Shown: positions 1 through 7,844 of the stretch, one piece after another
Layout of the letters: each line of letters begins with the position of its first letter
How positions within the stretch are numbered: the stretch's first letter is position 1
From: Bin87 sp965220505
GTDB taxonomy: Bacteria; Chloroflexota; Dehalococcoidia; Lucifugimonadales; UBA3495
Reading direction: 5' to 3'
Length of the DNA: 64,000 nt
NCBI GenBank assembly: GCA_965220505.1
Contig: CBDCQE010000002.1
Location: forward strand, 1 to 64,000
The notes under the pieces: generated by a model
Databases searched by the model: none
Told to the model about the DNA's origin: nothing
What the model saw: only the letters and a program-made list of their open reading frames with translations
Program-made: the position numbers and the translations under genes

Positions 1-2
1 CC

Positions 3-566
3 ACCGCCACCGTGGTCCACGCGGACTACTTCAAACGCCTTACCCGCCGCCGGCTGACCAACTACCTGTTCCTCATGGCGGCCGAGGGACGCATCGCCAA
101 CGGTGGGGTCAAGACCTTCCGCAGCATCTACGGCCTCTCCCGCCGGTTGGCCGAAGCCGACCCGCCGGACGCTCAACGCCTCTCCCGGCAGGCCCGCAAA
201 CGTGTCGCCGCCCTGATCCGTTCATTGGAGGCGGCCATAGCCGGCCGTCCCGTTGCCGGACGGGGCCGCCGTTCGTCGCAGCCTCCGTGGCGCCCCGCGC
301 CCATGACGTTCTCCGGCATCATCGGGCTCCCCGATTACCGGGACATCGCCGAGAAGTATGGACTCGTCGACGCGCCCCTGGCCCGGCTTCCGGATCCCCA
401 CGACTTCTACTCCCGCGGCCTCACTCCCCGGCCCTGCTCTTGCCACCCGGCCGACCTGACCTTCCGCAACGACCCTTCATCCATCCAACTGTCCCCCTTA
501 TGGAAGCGCGCCCTGGAGCGCACTTTCCACACCACCTACCCGGACACCATCCCCGTCCGCCCGTGA
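3..566 (+). CDS. Hypothetical protein, 5' end cut by the window edge
   Basis: The frame is open to the left edge, so the true start lies outside the window; the first internal start-like codon is a GTG at 12. The visible 188 residues are basic in the first third, with KRLTRRRL near the beginning, then alanine/arginine rich, ending in a proline-rich tail containing a CSCH cluster. I recognise no family. The reading frame avoids stops for its whole length in a high-GC region, which is weak evidence for coding. It is followed by repeats, not by a gene on the same strand, so no operon partner is visible. Confidence 0.4.
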   Translation, partial: TATVVHADYFKRLTRRRLTNYLFLMAAEGRIANGGVKTFRSIYGLSRRLAEADPPDAQRLSRQARKRVAALIRSLEAAIAGRPVAGRGRRSSQPPWRPAPMTFSGIIGLPDYRDIAEKYGLVDAPLARLPDPHDFYSRGLTPRPCSCHPADLTFRNDPSSIQLSPLWKRALERTFHTTYPDTIPVRP

Positions 567-610
567 CAAAAATGGTCATTCCACGTCCCCCGGTCATTCC
601 GAGTCACCCC

Positions 611-683
611 GTCATTCCTGCGCAAGCAGGAATCCAGGAATCCCTTCCATCTGAAAATCCCGTCCATCCTGTCCATCCATGCC
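611..683. repeat. Dispersed repeats, family A then family C
   Basis: 611-638 is a palindrome of the type GTCATTCCTGCGCAAGCAGG followed by AATCCAGG (family A). 651-683 carries CCGTCCATCCTGTCCATCCA (family C). Both recur in intergenic gaps across the window. They fill the gap before the ilv promoter. Confidence 0.75.
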
Positions 684-728
684 AGGAAACCACCCGAAAC
701 GGAACGCTGCCGTGAGGCGATGATTTCG

Positions 729-758
729 TTGACACTGTGATTGGGCGGGTGATAGCAT
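729..758 (+). promoter_or_regulatory. Sigma-70-type promoter of the ilv T-box transcript
   Basis: A perfect -35 TTGACA (729-734) is followed after 18 bp by TAGCAT (753-758) as the -10. This places the transcript start near 765, just before stem I of the T-box leader. Confidence 0.65.
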
Positions 759-767
759 ATCCGCCAG

Positions 768-1044
768 TTTTATCGCGGTGATGGGGAGTAGTAGGCGCAG
801 AAGGCCTCATAGAGAGCCGACGGTTGGTGGAAGTCGGCGGCCGGAAACTCCGAACTCGCCCCTGAGCGACTGGCCTGAAGCGCGAAAGCGTGGGTAGGGA
901 CAGCGGGTCGGCTCCGATAACGGCTGTGTACAAAGAGTTTCGCGTAGGCGCTCGCCGGGGACATTCCGGGCAATGTGCGGAGCGCGGAAAAGAAGGGTGG
1001 TACCGCGGGAATTACAACCCGTCCCTTCGGGGTCGGGATTTTTT
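768..1044 (+). promoter_or_regulatory. T-box leader RNA controlling ilvB-ilvH-ilvC, probably leucine-specific
   Basis: The leader has the expected T-box parts in order. AGTA at 787-790 lies on the 5' side of the specifier loop. The AGAGAG and GGTTGGTGGAAG elements of the stem I apex are at about 811-832, flanked by GCCGAC/GTCGGC. GAA at 852-854 pairs in the loop E motif. The T-box sequence AAGGGTGGTACCGCGGG lies at 993-1009, and a terminator at 1018-1044. The triplet after GAA is CTC (855-857, Leu), bounded by G and a CCCC that can pair with GGGG at 783-786. A one-base register shift would read TCG, so the amino acid call is inference. Uncharged cognate tRNA would favour the antiterminator and readthrough into ilvB. 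Confidence 0.88.
1018..1044 (+). terminator. Intrinsic terminator of the T-box leader
   Basis: CCCGTCCC, loop TTCG, then GGGTCGGG forms an 8-bp stem with one T-T mismatch, followed by A and six T. It competes with the antiterminator formed by the upstream T-box sequence. Confidence 0.85.
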
Positions 1045-1094
1045 ATGCCCTGACCAAAGTCGGAAACCGCAGAGTTCACAGGAGTAGCCGTACT

Positions 1095-2801
1095 ATGGAA
1101 ATGACAGGCGCAGAGATCATTTGCGAAAGCCTGCTGCGCGAAGGCGTGGACACGATATTCGGGCTGCCCGGCGGCGCTGTACTGCCGTTCTACGGCGCGC
1201 TTTCCGGCTATCCCAAGCTGCGCCACATCCTGGTACGGCACGAGCAGGCCGCCGCCATGGCCGCCGACGGCTACGCCCGCTCCACGGGCAAGGTTGGAGT
1301 ATGCTCCGCCACGTCGGGGCCGGGCGCCACCAACCTGGTAACCGGCCTGATGGCCGCGCAGATGGACTCTGTCCCAATCGTCTGCATCACCGGACAGGTG
1401 CCCCGGGCCGCCATCGGCCGCGACGCCTTCCAGGAAACCGACATCACCGGCATCACCCTGCCGGTCACCAAGCACAACTACCTGGTGATGGACGTGCGCG
1501 ACATCGCGCCGGCCATCAAGGAAGCCTTTTACATCGCGCGCACCGGTCGCCCCGGCCCGGTACTCATCGACGTGCCGAAGGACGTGCTGGCCGGCGAGAA
1601 GATCGAGTTCCAGTGGCCGGACGAGGTTGACCTGCCCGGCTACGTGCCGCCGGGCGACCCCGATCCGCGACAGGTGCGGGTCGCCGCCCATCTGATCAAC
1701 CAGGCGCAGCGGCCGGTGATCCTGGCCGGCCACGGCGTGCTGATCTCGCGGGCGTGGGACGAGTTGCGGGAGCTGGCCGAGAAGGCGCAGATCCCGGTGA
1801 TCACCACGCTGCTGGGCATCGGCGCGATGTCCACCGAGCACGTGCTGAACCTGGGCATGCCCGGGATGCACGGCATGGCCTACGCCAGCCTGGCCATCGA
1901 CCGCTCCGACCTGGTCATCTGCCTGGGGGCGCGGTTCGACGACCGGGTGACCGGGCGGCTCAGCGACTTCGCGCCCGGCGCAAAGATCGTCCATGTTGAC
2001 GTGGACCCCACCGAGTTCAACAAGAACGTGGTCGCCGACGCGCCGGTGCTGGGCGACCTCAAGGCCAGCCTGCGCGCGCTGATACCCATGGTGGAGTCCA
2101 ACGTGCACCTGGACTGGATCAAGGAAACGGACACGCTGCGGGCCGAGCATCCGTCGCTGTTCATCCGCAAGTCGGAAGAGCTATTGCCCCAGCAGGTGAT
2201 GAAGCAACTTTCGGACGAGACCAACGGCGAAGCCATCATCGTGACCGGCGTGGGCCAGCACCAGATGTGGGCGGCGCAGCACTACGGCTACAAGGAGCCG
2301 AACTCGCTGATCACGTCGGGCGGCAGCGGAGCCATGGGTTACGAGGTGCCGGCGGCGCTGGGCGCCAAGGTCGGCCGGCCGGAGAAGACCGTGTGGTCCA
2401 TCGCCGGCGACGGCGGGTTCCAGATGACCCTGTGCGACCTGGCCACGGCGGTGGAGAACAAGATCGACGTCAAGTACGCCATCCTTAATAACGGGTCGCT
2501 GGGCATGGTGCGGCAGTGGCAGGACTTCTTCTACGACAAGGACTTCTTCGCCACCATCTACAGCGGCAACCCCGACTTCGTGAGGCTGGCCGAGGCCTAC
2601 GGCATCCGGGGCATCCGCGTCACCAAGGAAGAAGAGGTAGCCGGAGCGATCCAGGAAGCCATGGAGACGCCGGGGCCGGTGGTCGTGGACTTCGTGGTGA
2701 AAGAGGACGAGTTCGTGTACCCGATGATCCCGGCCGGGGAGTCGGTCCACGAGATGCTGGAAGAGCCGGAGGCTGAGGGGGTGGGCTTTGAGCGCATCTA
2801 A
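1095..2801 (+). CDS. ilvB: Acetolactate synthase, large (catalytic) subunit
   Basis: Catalyses condensation of two pyruvates, or pyruvate plus 2-oxobutyrate, in valine/leucine/isoleucine synthesis. The 568-residue length is typical. The N-terminal ThDP domain has GLPGGAVLPFYGAL and the activating Glu in RHEQAAAMAADGYA. The C-terminal ThDP-Mg motif begins GDGGFQM and closes with LNNGSLGMVRQWQ. The start at ATG 1095 is chosen because AGGAG lies at 1080-1084 and the protein then begins METMTGAEI-like, as in the family; the frame is open further upstream through the T-box. It overlaps ilvH by 14 nt. Regulated by the T-box leader. Confidence 0.96.
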   Translation: MEMTGAEIICESLLREGVDTIFGLPGGAVLPFYGALSGYPKLRHILVRHEQAAAMAADGYARSTGKVGVCSATSGPGATNLVTGLMAAQMDSVPIVCITGQVPRAAIGRDAFQETDITGITLPVTKHNYLVMDVRDIAPAIKEAFYIARTGRPGPVLIDVPKDVLAGEKIEFQWPDEVDLPGYVPPGDPDPRQVRVAAHLINQAQRPVILAGHGVLISRAWDELRELAEKAQIPVITTLLGIGAMSTEHVLNLGMPGMHGMAYASLAIDRSDLVICLGARFDDRVTGRLSDFAPGAKIVHVDVDPTEFNKNVVADAPVLGDLKASLRALIPMVESNVHLDWIKETDTLRAEHPSLFIRKSEELLPQQVMKQLSDETNGEAIIVTGVGQHQMWAAQHYGYKEPNSLITSGGSGAMGYEVPAALGAKVGRPEKTVWSIAGDGGFQMTLCDLATAVENKIDVKYAILNNGSLGMVRQWQDFFYDKDFFATIYSGNPDFVRLAEAYGIRGIRVTKEEEVAGAIQEAMETPGPVVVDFVVKEDEFVYPMIPAGESVHEMLEEPEAEGVGFERI

Positions 2802-3393
2802 CGCCGAACAACACACCATCATCGCGCTGGTGCAAGACCGGCCCGGTGTCCTGACCCGGGTGGCCGGCCTGTTCCGGCGGCGCGGGTTCAACATCGCCAG
2901 CCTGGCCGTTGGCGCCAGCGAGCGGAAGGGCCTGTCGCGCCTCACATTTGTCGTCACCGGCGACCAGTACACGGTGGAGCAGGCCACCCGCCACCTGGAG
3001 AAGCTGATCGACGTGGTGAAGGTGTCCAACATATCCGAGGAGGACGTGGTCGCGCGGGAACTCGCCCTCATCAAGGTGCGGGCTACCCCATCCAACCGCA
3101 GCGAGATCCTGGAGATGGTGAACCTGTTCCGGGCCAAGGTGGTGGACGTGGGCGCGCGCTCCCTGGTGGTGGAGACCACCGGCGAGGAAGACAAGATCGA
3201 CGCGCTGTACGACCTGCTGCAGCCCTTCGGCATCCTGGAACTGATGCGCACCGGCCGGGTGGCCATGGTGCGGGGCAAGTCCGGCGGCCGGGTCAGCGAC
3301 GACGTGGGCGCCGACGCCATCATCATGGGAAGGAACGGAGCCGTGGCGGAACGAGCGGTTAGCTCGGCGCCGGGGCACTACGAGGGTGTCTAA
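2788..3393 (+). CDS. ilvH: Acetolactate synthase, small (regulatory) subunit
   Basis: The N-terminal ACT domain starts IALVQDRPGVLTRVAGLF and continues RRGFNIASLAVG; the second ACT-like half follows from about residue 80. It binds the valine effector and stimulates the IlvB catalytic subunit. The start is TTG at 2788, inside the end of ilvB, with GAGGGGG at about 2775-2781 as ribosome site; the two genes are therefore probably translationally coupled. At 201 residues it is some 30 longer than typical IlvH because of a C-terminal tail (after GRVAMVRG) rich in Gly, Asp and Ala, with no assigned role. Confidence 0.94.
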   Translation: MSASNAEQHTIIALVQDRPGVLTRVAGLFRRRGFNIASLAVGASERKGLSRLTFVVTGDQYTVEQATRHLEKLIDVVKVSNISEEDVVARELALIKVRATPSNRSEILEMVNLFRAKVVDVGARSLVVETTGEEDKIDALYDLLQPFGILELMRTGRVAMVRGKSGGRVSDDVGADAIIMGRNGAVAERAVSSAPGHYEGV

Positions 3394-3430
3394 CCCGGAT
3401 CCGTCATTCCGGCCCCCACTCATAACTACC

Positions 3431-3556
3431 TCATTACCCGTCACTACCTCATTACCCGTCATTCCGGCTCATTACCCGTCATTCCGGCGAAAGCCGGAAT
3501 CCAAACGTGCAAAAGGCAAAAATTTTTCTGGATTCCCGCTTTCGCGGGAATGACGA
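3431..3556. repeat. Compound family A repeat between ilvH and ilvC
   Basis: TCATTACCCGTCATTCCGGC units are repeated directly at 3431-3485. They are followed by a palindrome GTCATTCCGGCGAAAGCCGG at 3478-3497 and an inverted partner GATTCCCGCTTTCGCGGGAA with flanks at 3528-3555. Together they could fold into one long hairpin inside the ilv transcript. Confidence 0.85.
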
Positions 3557-3605
3557 AAATGGGGACGGGAACAACTGGAAAAGCGCAAACGAAGGATGAA
3601 CTAGC

Positions 3606-4616
3606 ATGGCAGTGAACATTTACACCGAGAAAGACGCCGACATGTCCTTCCTGGAGGGCAAGACGGTGGGGATGATCGGCTACGGCAGCCAGGGACACGC
3701 CCACGCATTGAACCTGCACGACAGCGGGATAAAGGTCATGGTGGGCCTGTACGAGGGCAGCGCCAGCCGCCAGGTCGCCCGCGACGCCGGCCTGGACGTC
3801 GGCAGCGTGGCCGAGGTCGCCAAGGAAGCCGACGTGATGATGGTGGCCATCCCCGACCACGTACAGAAGGACGTGTACCGGGACGAGATCGAGCCCAACC
3901 TGGGCCCGGGCAAGGCCCTCATGTTCGCCCACGGGTTCACCATCCACTACCAGTTCGTGGTGCCGCCGCCGACAGTGGACGTGATGATGGTCGCGCCCAA
4001 GGCGCCCGGCCACCGGATGCGCGAGCACTTCGTGGAACAGGGCATCGGCGTGCCGTGCCTGCTGGCGATTCACCAGGACGCGACCGGCAACGCCAAGAAC
4101 ATCGGGCTGGCCTACGCCTCGGGCATCGGGTGCGCCCGCGCCGGCGTGCTGGAGACGACGTTCAAGGACGAGACCGAGAGCGACCTGTTCGGCGAACAGT
4201 CGGTGCTCTGCGGCGGCGTCACCGCGCTGATCAACTTGGCCTTCGAGACGCTGGTCGAGCGCGGATATCCGCCCGAAATCGCCTACTTCGAGTGCCTGCA
4301 CGAGCTGAAGATGATCGTTGACCTGATCCAGCAGGGCGGGTTCAACTACATGCGGTACTCAGTGAGCGACACCGCCGAGTACGGTGACCTCACCCGCGGC
4401 ACGCGGGTGGTGGACGACCACGTCCGCGAGAACATGCACCGCGTGCTGGACGACATCCAGAGCGGGTCCTTCGCCCAGGAATGGATGGCGGAGTGCGACG
4501 AGGGACGGCACAACTTCCTGCGCCTGCGCCAGGAAGCGCGCACCAGCCGGATCCACGAGGTCGGCCGGGGCCTGCGCGAGATGATGCCGTGGATGAACCC
4601 GCGGGAGATTGAGTGA
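3606..4616 (+). CDS. ilvC: Ketol-acid reductoisomerase (NADP+), class I
   Basis: Converts 2-acetolactate to 2,3-dihydroxyisovalerate with NADPH and Mg2+, the step after IlvBH. The Rossmann motif GYGSQGHAHALNLHDSG lies near residues 25-41. The knotted helical domain carries the metal ligands in DETESDLFGEQSVLCGG, and a later conserved stretch contains FECLHELKMIVDL. The 336-residue length is standard for class I. It starts at ATG after AAGGATGAACTAGC. A repeat-filled 212-bp gap separates it from ilvH, with no promoter recognised, so it probably shares the T-box transcript. Confidence 0.96.
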   Translation: MAVNIYTEKDADMSFLEGKTVGMIGYGSQGHAHALNLHDSGIKVMVGLYEGSASRQVARDAGLDVGSVAEVAKEADVMMVAIPDHVQKDVYRDEIEPNLGPGKALMFAHGFTIHYQFVVPPPTVDVMMVAPKAPGHRMREHFVEQGIGVPCLLAIHQDATGNAKNIGLAYASGIGCARAGVLETTFKDETESDLFGEQSVLCGGVTALINLAFETLVERGYPPEIAYFECLHELKMIVDLIQQGGFNYMRYSVSDTAEYGDLTRGTRVVDDHVRENMHRVLDDIQSGSFAQEWMAECDEGRHNFLRLRQEARTSRIHEVGRGLREMMPWMNPREIE

Positions 4617-4647
4617 TTTCCCCAGACTCAACCGTCATTCCGGAGGT

Positions 4648-4745
4648 TTCGTCAGAATCAGGATTCACTGGATTTTAAGATTTCCAGGATTGAGGGAACG
4701 TAATCCCGAAAATCCCGCAATCTTGAAAATCCTGATTCTGACGAA
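4648..4745. repeat. Family B inverted repeat between ilvC and leuA
   Basis: TTCGTCAGAATCAGGATT at 4648-4665 is matched by its exact reverse complement AATCCTGATTCTGACGAA at 4728-4745, with a partly self-complementary centre. Further copies lie at 21078, 33528, 53361 and (half) 54878. Confidence 0.9.
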
Positions 4746-4771
4746 TGCTCAGAGATAGCAGGAGGTGACAC

Positions 4772-4885
4772 ATGGGCATGGAGGTACTGTGCAGAGCAGT
4801 TCACCATCGCAGTCTGGTCTTGGCGGGGCTGGCTGCGGTGGACTGCGTGTGCCTGCCCAGCCTTTCCCCAACCAGCAGGATGTAA
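4772..4885 (+). CDS. Candidate 37-residue leader peptide ahead of leuA
   Basis: A short ORF runs from ATG 4772 to TAA 4885, preceded by GGAGG (4761-4765) at near-ideal spacing. It begins MGMEVLCRAV and contains seven leucine codons in 37, spread out and not in a run, so classic attenuation by ribosome stalling is not obvious. It ends 72 nt before leuA. It could be a leader peptide coupling translation or sensing leucine, or a chance ORF in a structured leader; the strong ribosome site is the main argument. Confidence 0.4.
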   Translation: MGMEVLCRAVHHRSLVLAGLAAVDCVCLPSLSPTSRM

Positions 4886-4957
4886 CGCTACACGCCCATG
4901 CGCCCAACCCCTTTTAGGGAATCCACGGGCGCCAACCCCACGGAGGGAAAGGACCAA

Positions 4958-6517
4958 ATGGCTGCACAAGTAAAGTTTCTGGATACCACGCTGCGCGATG
5001 GCGAACAGTCCGCCGGCATCGGCATGACGGTGGATGAAAAGCTGCAAATCGCCCGGCAATTGGGCCGGCTGAAGGTTGACATCATTGAGGCCGGCTTCGC
5101 CGCGAGTTCGCCCGGTGACTTCCAGGCCGTCCAGCGCATCGCCGAGGACGTGCATGGCCCCATCATCTGCTCGCTGTCCCGCGCCGTACCGGGCGACGTG
5201 GACGCGGCCTGGGGCGCCATCAAGAGCGCGGAGAAGCCCCGCATCCACGTATTCCTGTCATCGTCCGAGATCCACCAGATGCACCAGCTGCGGAAGGACC
5301 GGGAAGACGTGATGACCATGGCGGTGGACATGGTCTCCAAGGCCAGGGGCTACTGCGAGGACGTGGAGTTCTCGCCCATGGACGCCACCCGCACCAACCC
5401 CGATTACCTGTACCGGATGCTGGAAGAGGTAATCAAGGTCGGTGCGACGACGATCAACATCGCCGACACCGTTGGCTACGCCATCCCGTCGGACTTCCAG
5501 ACCCTGTTGAAGGATATCCAGCGCAACGTGGCGGGCATTGAAAACGTCACGCTGTCCGTGCACTGCCACAACGACCTGGGCCTGGCCGTGTCCAACAGCC
5601 TGGCCGCCATCGAAGTGGGCGCGCGCCAGGTTGAGGGCTGCATCAACGGCATCGGCGAACGGGCCGGCAACGCCTCGCTGGAAGAGATCATCATGGCGTT
5701 GGACACCCGCAAGGACCTGTTCGGCGTTGAGCTGGGCGTGGACACCACGCAGATCTACCCCAGCAGCCGCCTGGTGAGCCGCATCACCGGCATGAACGTG
5801 CAGGCCAACAAGGCCATCGTGGGCGAGAACGCCTTCCGCCACGCCTCCGGCATCCACCAGGACGGCGTCCTGAAGGACCGCTCCACCTACGAGGTGATGA
5901 AGCCCGAAAGCGTCGGCCTGCCGCCGGACGTCCAGTTGGTGCTGGGCAAGCTCAGCGGCCGCGCCGGCCTGCAGGCCAGGCTCGAGGCGTTGGGCTACTC
6001 GCTGACCCGCGAGGAAGTCACCAGCGTGTACGAGCGGTTCGTCGAGCTGGCCGACAAGAAGAACGAGGTCACCGACCGGGACCTGGAAATCCTGATGGAC
6101 GAGGAGAATCGGACCGCGTCGGAGCCCATCAGCTACTCGCTGGAGACGGTCCACTTCACCAGCGGTGACAAGGACATCCCGACCGCCACGGTGCGCCTCA
6201 TCGGCCCCGACGGCAACGCCAAGACCGACGCCTCCACGGGCAACGGCCCGGTGGACGCGGTGTGCCGCGCCATCGACCGGGTCATCGGTACCACCGCCCG
6301 AATCTCCGACTTCCAGGTGCAAGCGGTGTCGGAAGGCCGGGATTCGGTGGGCTCAGTGTCGATCCGGGTCGAAAACAACGGCCGGATGTTCTCCGGTCGC
6401 GGCGCGAACACCGACATCATAGTCGCCAGCGCGCACGCTTACCTGAGCGCCATGAACCGGATGCTGGCCGCCGACGAGGAGCAGGTGCTGCCCGAGGTGG
6501 GGACGACGCCGGACTAG
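4958..6517 (+). CDS. leuA: 2-isopropylmalate synthase
   Basis: Condenses acetyl-CoA with 2-oxoisovalerate, the first committed step of leucine synthesis, fed by IlvBHC. The catalytic TIM barrel opens FLDTTLRDGEQSAGIGM and contains the metal-binding HCHNDLG and NGIGERAGNASLEEI. The C-terminal LeuA dimer/regulatory domain (about residues 390-519) includes SVSIRVENNGRMFSGRGA and should bind leucine. The start is ATG 4958 with GGAGGGAAAGG just upstream. Length is 519 residues. Its last 279 coding bases and terminator are present again, diverged, at 6773-7116. Confidence 0.96.
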   Translation: MAAQVKFLDTTLRDGEQSAGIGMTVDEKLQIARQLGRLKVDIIEAGFAASSPGDFQAVQRIAEDVHGPIICSLSRAVPGDVDAAWGAIKSAEKPRIHVFLSSSEIHQMHQLRKDREDVMTMAVDMVSKARGYCEDVEFSPMDATRTNPDYLYRMLEEVIKVGATTINIADTVGYAIPSDFQTLLKDIQRNVAGIENVTLSVHCHNDLGLAVSNSLAAIEVGARQVEGCINGIGERAGNASLEEIIMALDTRKDLFGVELGVDTTQIYPSSRLVSRITGMNVQANKAIVGENAFRHASGIHQDGVLKDRSTYEVMKPESVGLPPDVQLVLGKLSGRAGLQARLEALGYSLTREEVTSVYERFVELADKKNEVTDRDLEILMDEENRTASEPISYSLETVHFTSGDKDIPTATVRLIGPDGNAKTDASTGNGPVDAVCRAIDRVIGTTARISDFQVQAVSEGRDSVGSVSIRVENNGRMFSGRGANTDIIVASAHAYLSAMNRMLAADEEQVLPEVGTTPD

Positions 6518-6549
6518 GCTGTTCCATAGCAACCACCCAACGCGAAAAC

Positions 6550-6579
6550 GACGCCCCTCTCCATGACGGGAGGGGCGTC
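6550..6579 (+). terminator. Terminator after leuA
   Basis: GACGCCCCTC and GAGGGGCGTC form a 10-bp stem around a 10-nt loop, followed by TTG. The T tract is short, but an equivalent hairpin is conserved after the duplicated leuA tail. Confidence 0.6.
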
Positions 6580-6760
6580 TTGCTATTGGTCAACGTCAGC
6601 AGAAGAATTACCCCTGCTGATGATACTGGATCGACCAACTTGACGATGCGCCATGTGCTGGTTCCAGCAGTACATCGCAGCGAAACGAACCGGAAATGAA
6701 ACCCAAGTTTTGGTATGATTTATACGGGCAATTACGAAATGAACCGGAAATAATCTGGAA

Positions 6761-7054
6761 ATGACCCTGTCCATGGGCAACAGTCCGGTGGACGCGTTGT
6801 GCCGCGCCATCGACCGTGTCATTGGCACCACCGCCAGGACCTCCGATTTCCAGGTTCAGGCCGTGTCGGAAGGCCGGGACTCGGTGGGTTCGGTGTCGAT
6901 CCGGGTCGAAAACAACGGCCGGATGTTCTCGGGGCGCGGCGCGAACACCGACATCATCGTCGCCAGCGCCCACGCCTACCTGAGCGCCATGAACCGCATG
7001 CTGGCCGCCGACGAAGAGCAGGTGCTACCCGAGGTGGGGACGACGCCGGACTAG
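6761..7054 (+). pseudogene. Free-standing copy of the LeuA C-terminal regulatory domain
   Basis: From about 6773 the DNA repeats the last 93 codons of leuA plus about 60 bp downstream, including the terminator hairpin. It can be read as a 97-residue ORF from ATG 6761 (or ATG 6773), with no strong ribosome site. By eye I count about 24 base differences from leuA over 279 nt but only three amino-acid changes (G to S, V to L, I to T), so most changes are synonymous. It lacks the catalytic barrel and the start of the dimer domain. It may be a recombination remnant of a diverged leuA allele or an expressed regulatory fragment. AACGAACCGGAAAT-type direct repeats at 6681-6700 and 6734-6753 lie just upstream. 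Confidence 0.75.
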
Positions 7055-7087
7055 GCTGTTCCATAGCAACCGCCCAACGCGAAAACG

Positions 7088-7116
7088 ACGCCCCTCGCCA
7101 TGCGGTGAGGGGCGTT
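7088..7116 (+). terminator. Duplicated terminator after the leuA fragment
   Basis: ACGCCCCTC and GAGGGGCGT pair as in the leuA terminator, followed by TTG. The loop has diverged, but the stem is kept. Confidence 0.5.
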
Positions 7117-7118
7117 TG

Positions 7119-7841
7119 CTATGGTTCGGTCAGTGGCTCAGCAGGAATTTCGTCCCACGTCCTGCCGTCGAGTACGCGGCCATGTCGTTTCTTGAAGACC
7201 CCGCCCCATTGCTTGAAGTAGAACGGCACGCCGGCGGCCTGGCACTGGTCGCGGATGTCGCGAGCCCAATCGGCTTGCATGGGACGCGCGCCTGGGCCGG
7301 ATTCGCCCCCCACGATGACCCAATCGATGCCTGACAAGTCCATATCGGTCAAAGGACCCAACAGCGGTTCCAGGGACAGGAACTTTACCGCCGCGTCGGT
7401 CTCGCGCAGTAGGTCGATACGGTGGATGTAATCTTGGGATTCAACGCTGGCGCCCATCCAAATCTGGCTGGGCCACGGCAGTACCGCGTTCAGGCTGGCC
7501 ACTCGCTCCGGCCGCTTGGTGAGCACCTGGTAGCGGTGCCAGTGGGCGCGGGTCATGACGCCGAAAACCTGGGCGATGAACTCATCAGGCACGTCGACGT
7601 GGAAGAGATCGCTCATGGAGTTGACGAAGATGGAGCGGGGCTTGCGCCAGCGCAGCGGGATATCCAACGTGGCAGGGTGCAGCGTCACGGCAAACCCATT
7701 CCGGTACTTTTCCATGCCGGTGGCCTTGAGACGCTTGGACAGGCGCTCGGCATAGCAGTGCTTGCAACCCGGGCTGATCTTGTTGCAGCCGGTGACCGGG
7801 TTCCAAGTTGCGTCGGTCCACTCGATTTTGGATGCGGCCAT
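7119..7841 (-). CDS. Three-Cys-motif protein, DUF5131 / phage Gp37-Gp68 family
   Basis: Begins MAASKIEWTDATWNPVTGC and carries three cysteines in CNKISPGCKHC (residues 19, 26, 29), the hallmark of the family. FVNSMSDLFH, VLTKRPER and VIVGGESGPGARP are further family blocks. The Cys spacing suggests metal or Fe-S cluster binding; its reaction is not established to my knowledge. It starts 3 nt after the stop of tcmP, so the two are one minus-strand transcript. The family is known from phages and mobile regions. Length is 240 residues, full for the family. Confidence 0.9.
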   Translation of the reverse strand: MAASKIEWTDATWNPVTGCNKISPGCKHCYAERLSKRLKATGMEKYRNGFAVTLHPATLDIPLRWRKPRSIFVNSMSDLFHVDVPDEFIAQVFGVMTRAHWHRYQVLTKRPERVASLNAVLPWPSQIWMGASVESQDYIHRIDLLRETDAAVKFLSLEPLLGPLTDMDLSGIDWVIVGGESGPGARPMQADWARDIRDQCQAAGVPFYFKQWGGVFKKRHGRVLDGRTWDEIPAEPLTEP

Positions 7842-7844
7842 GGG

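Noticed and set aside
807..2150. Long open frame on the minus strand opposite the T-box and ilvB
   Set aside because: It mirrors the codon pattern of ilvB in GC-rich DNA, has no recognisable domain and runs through the T-box structure.
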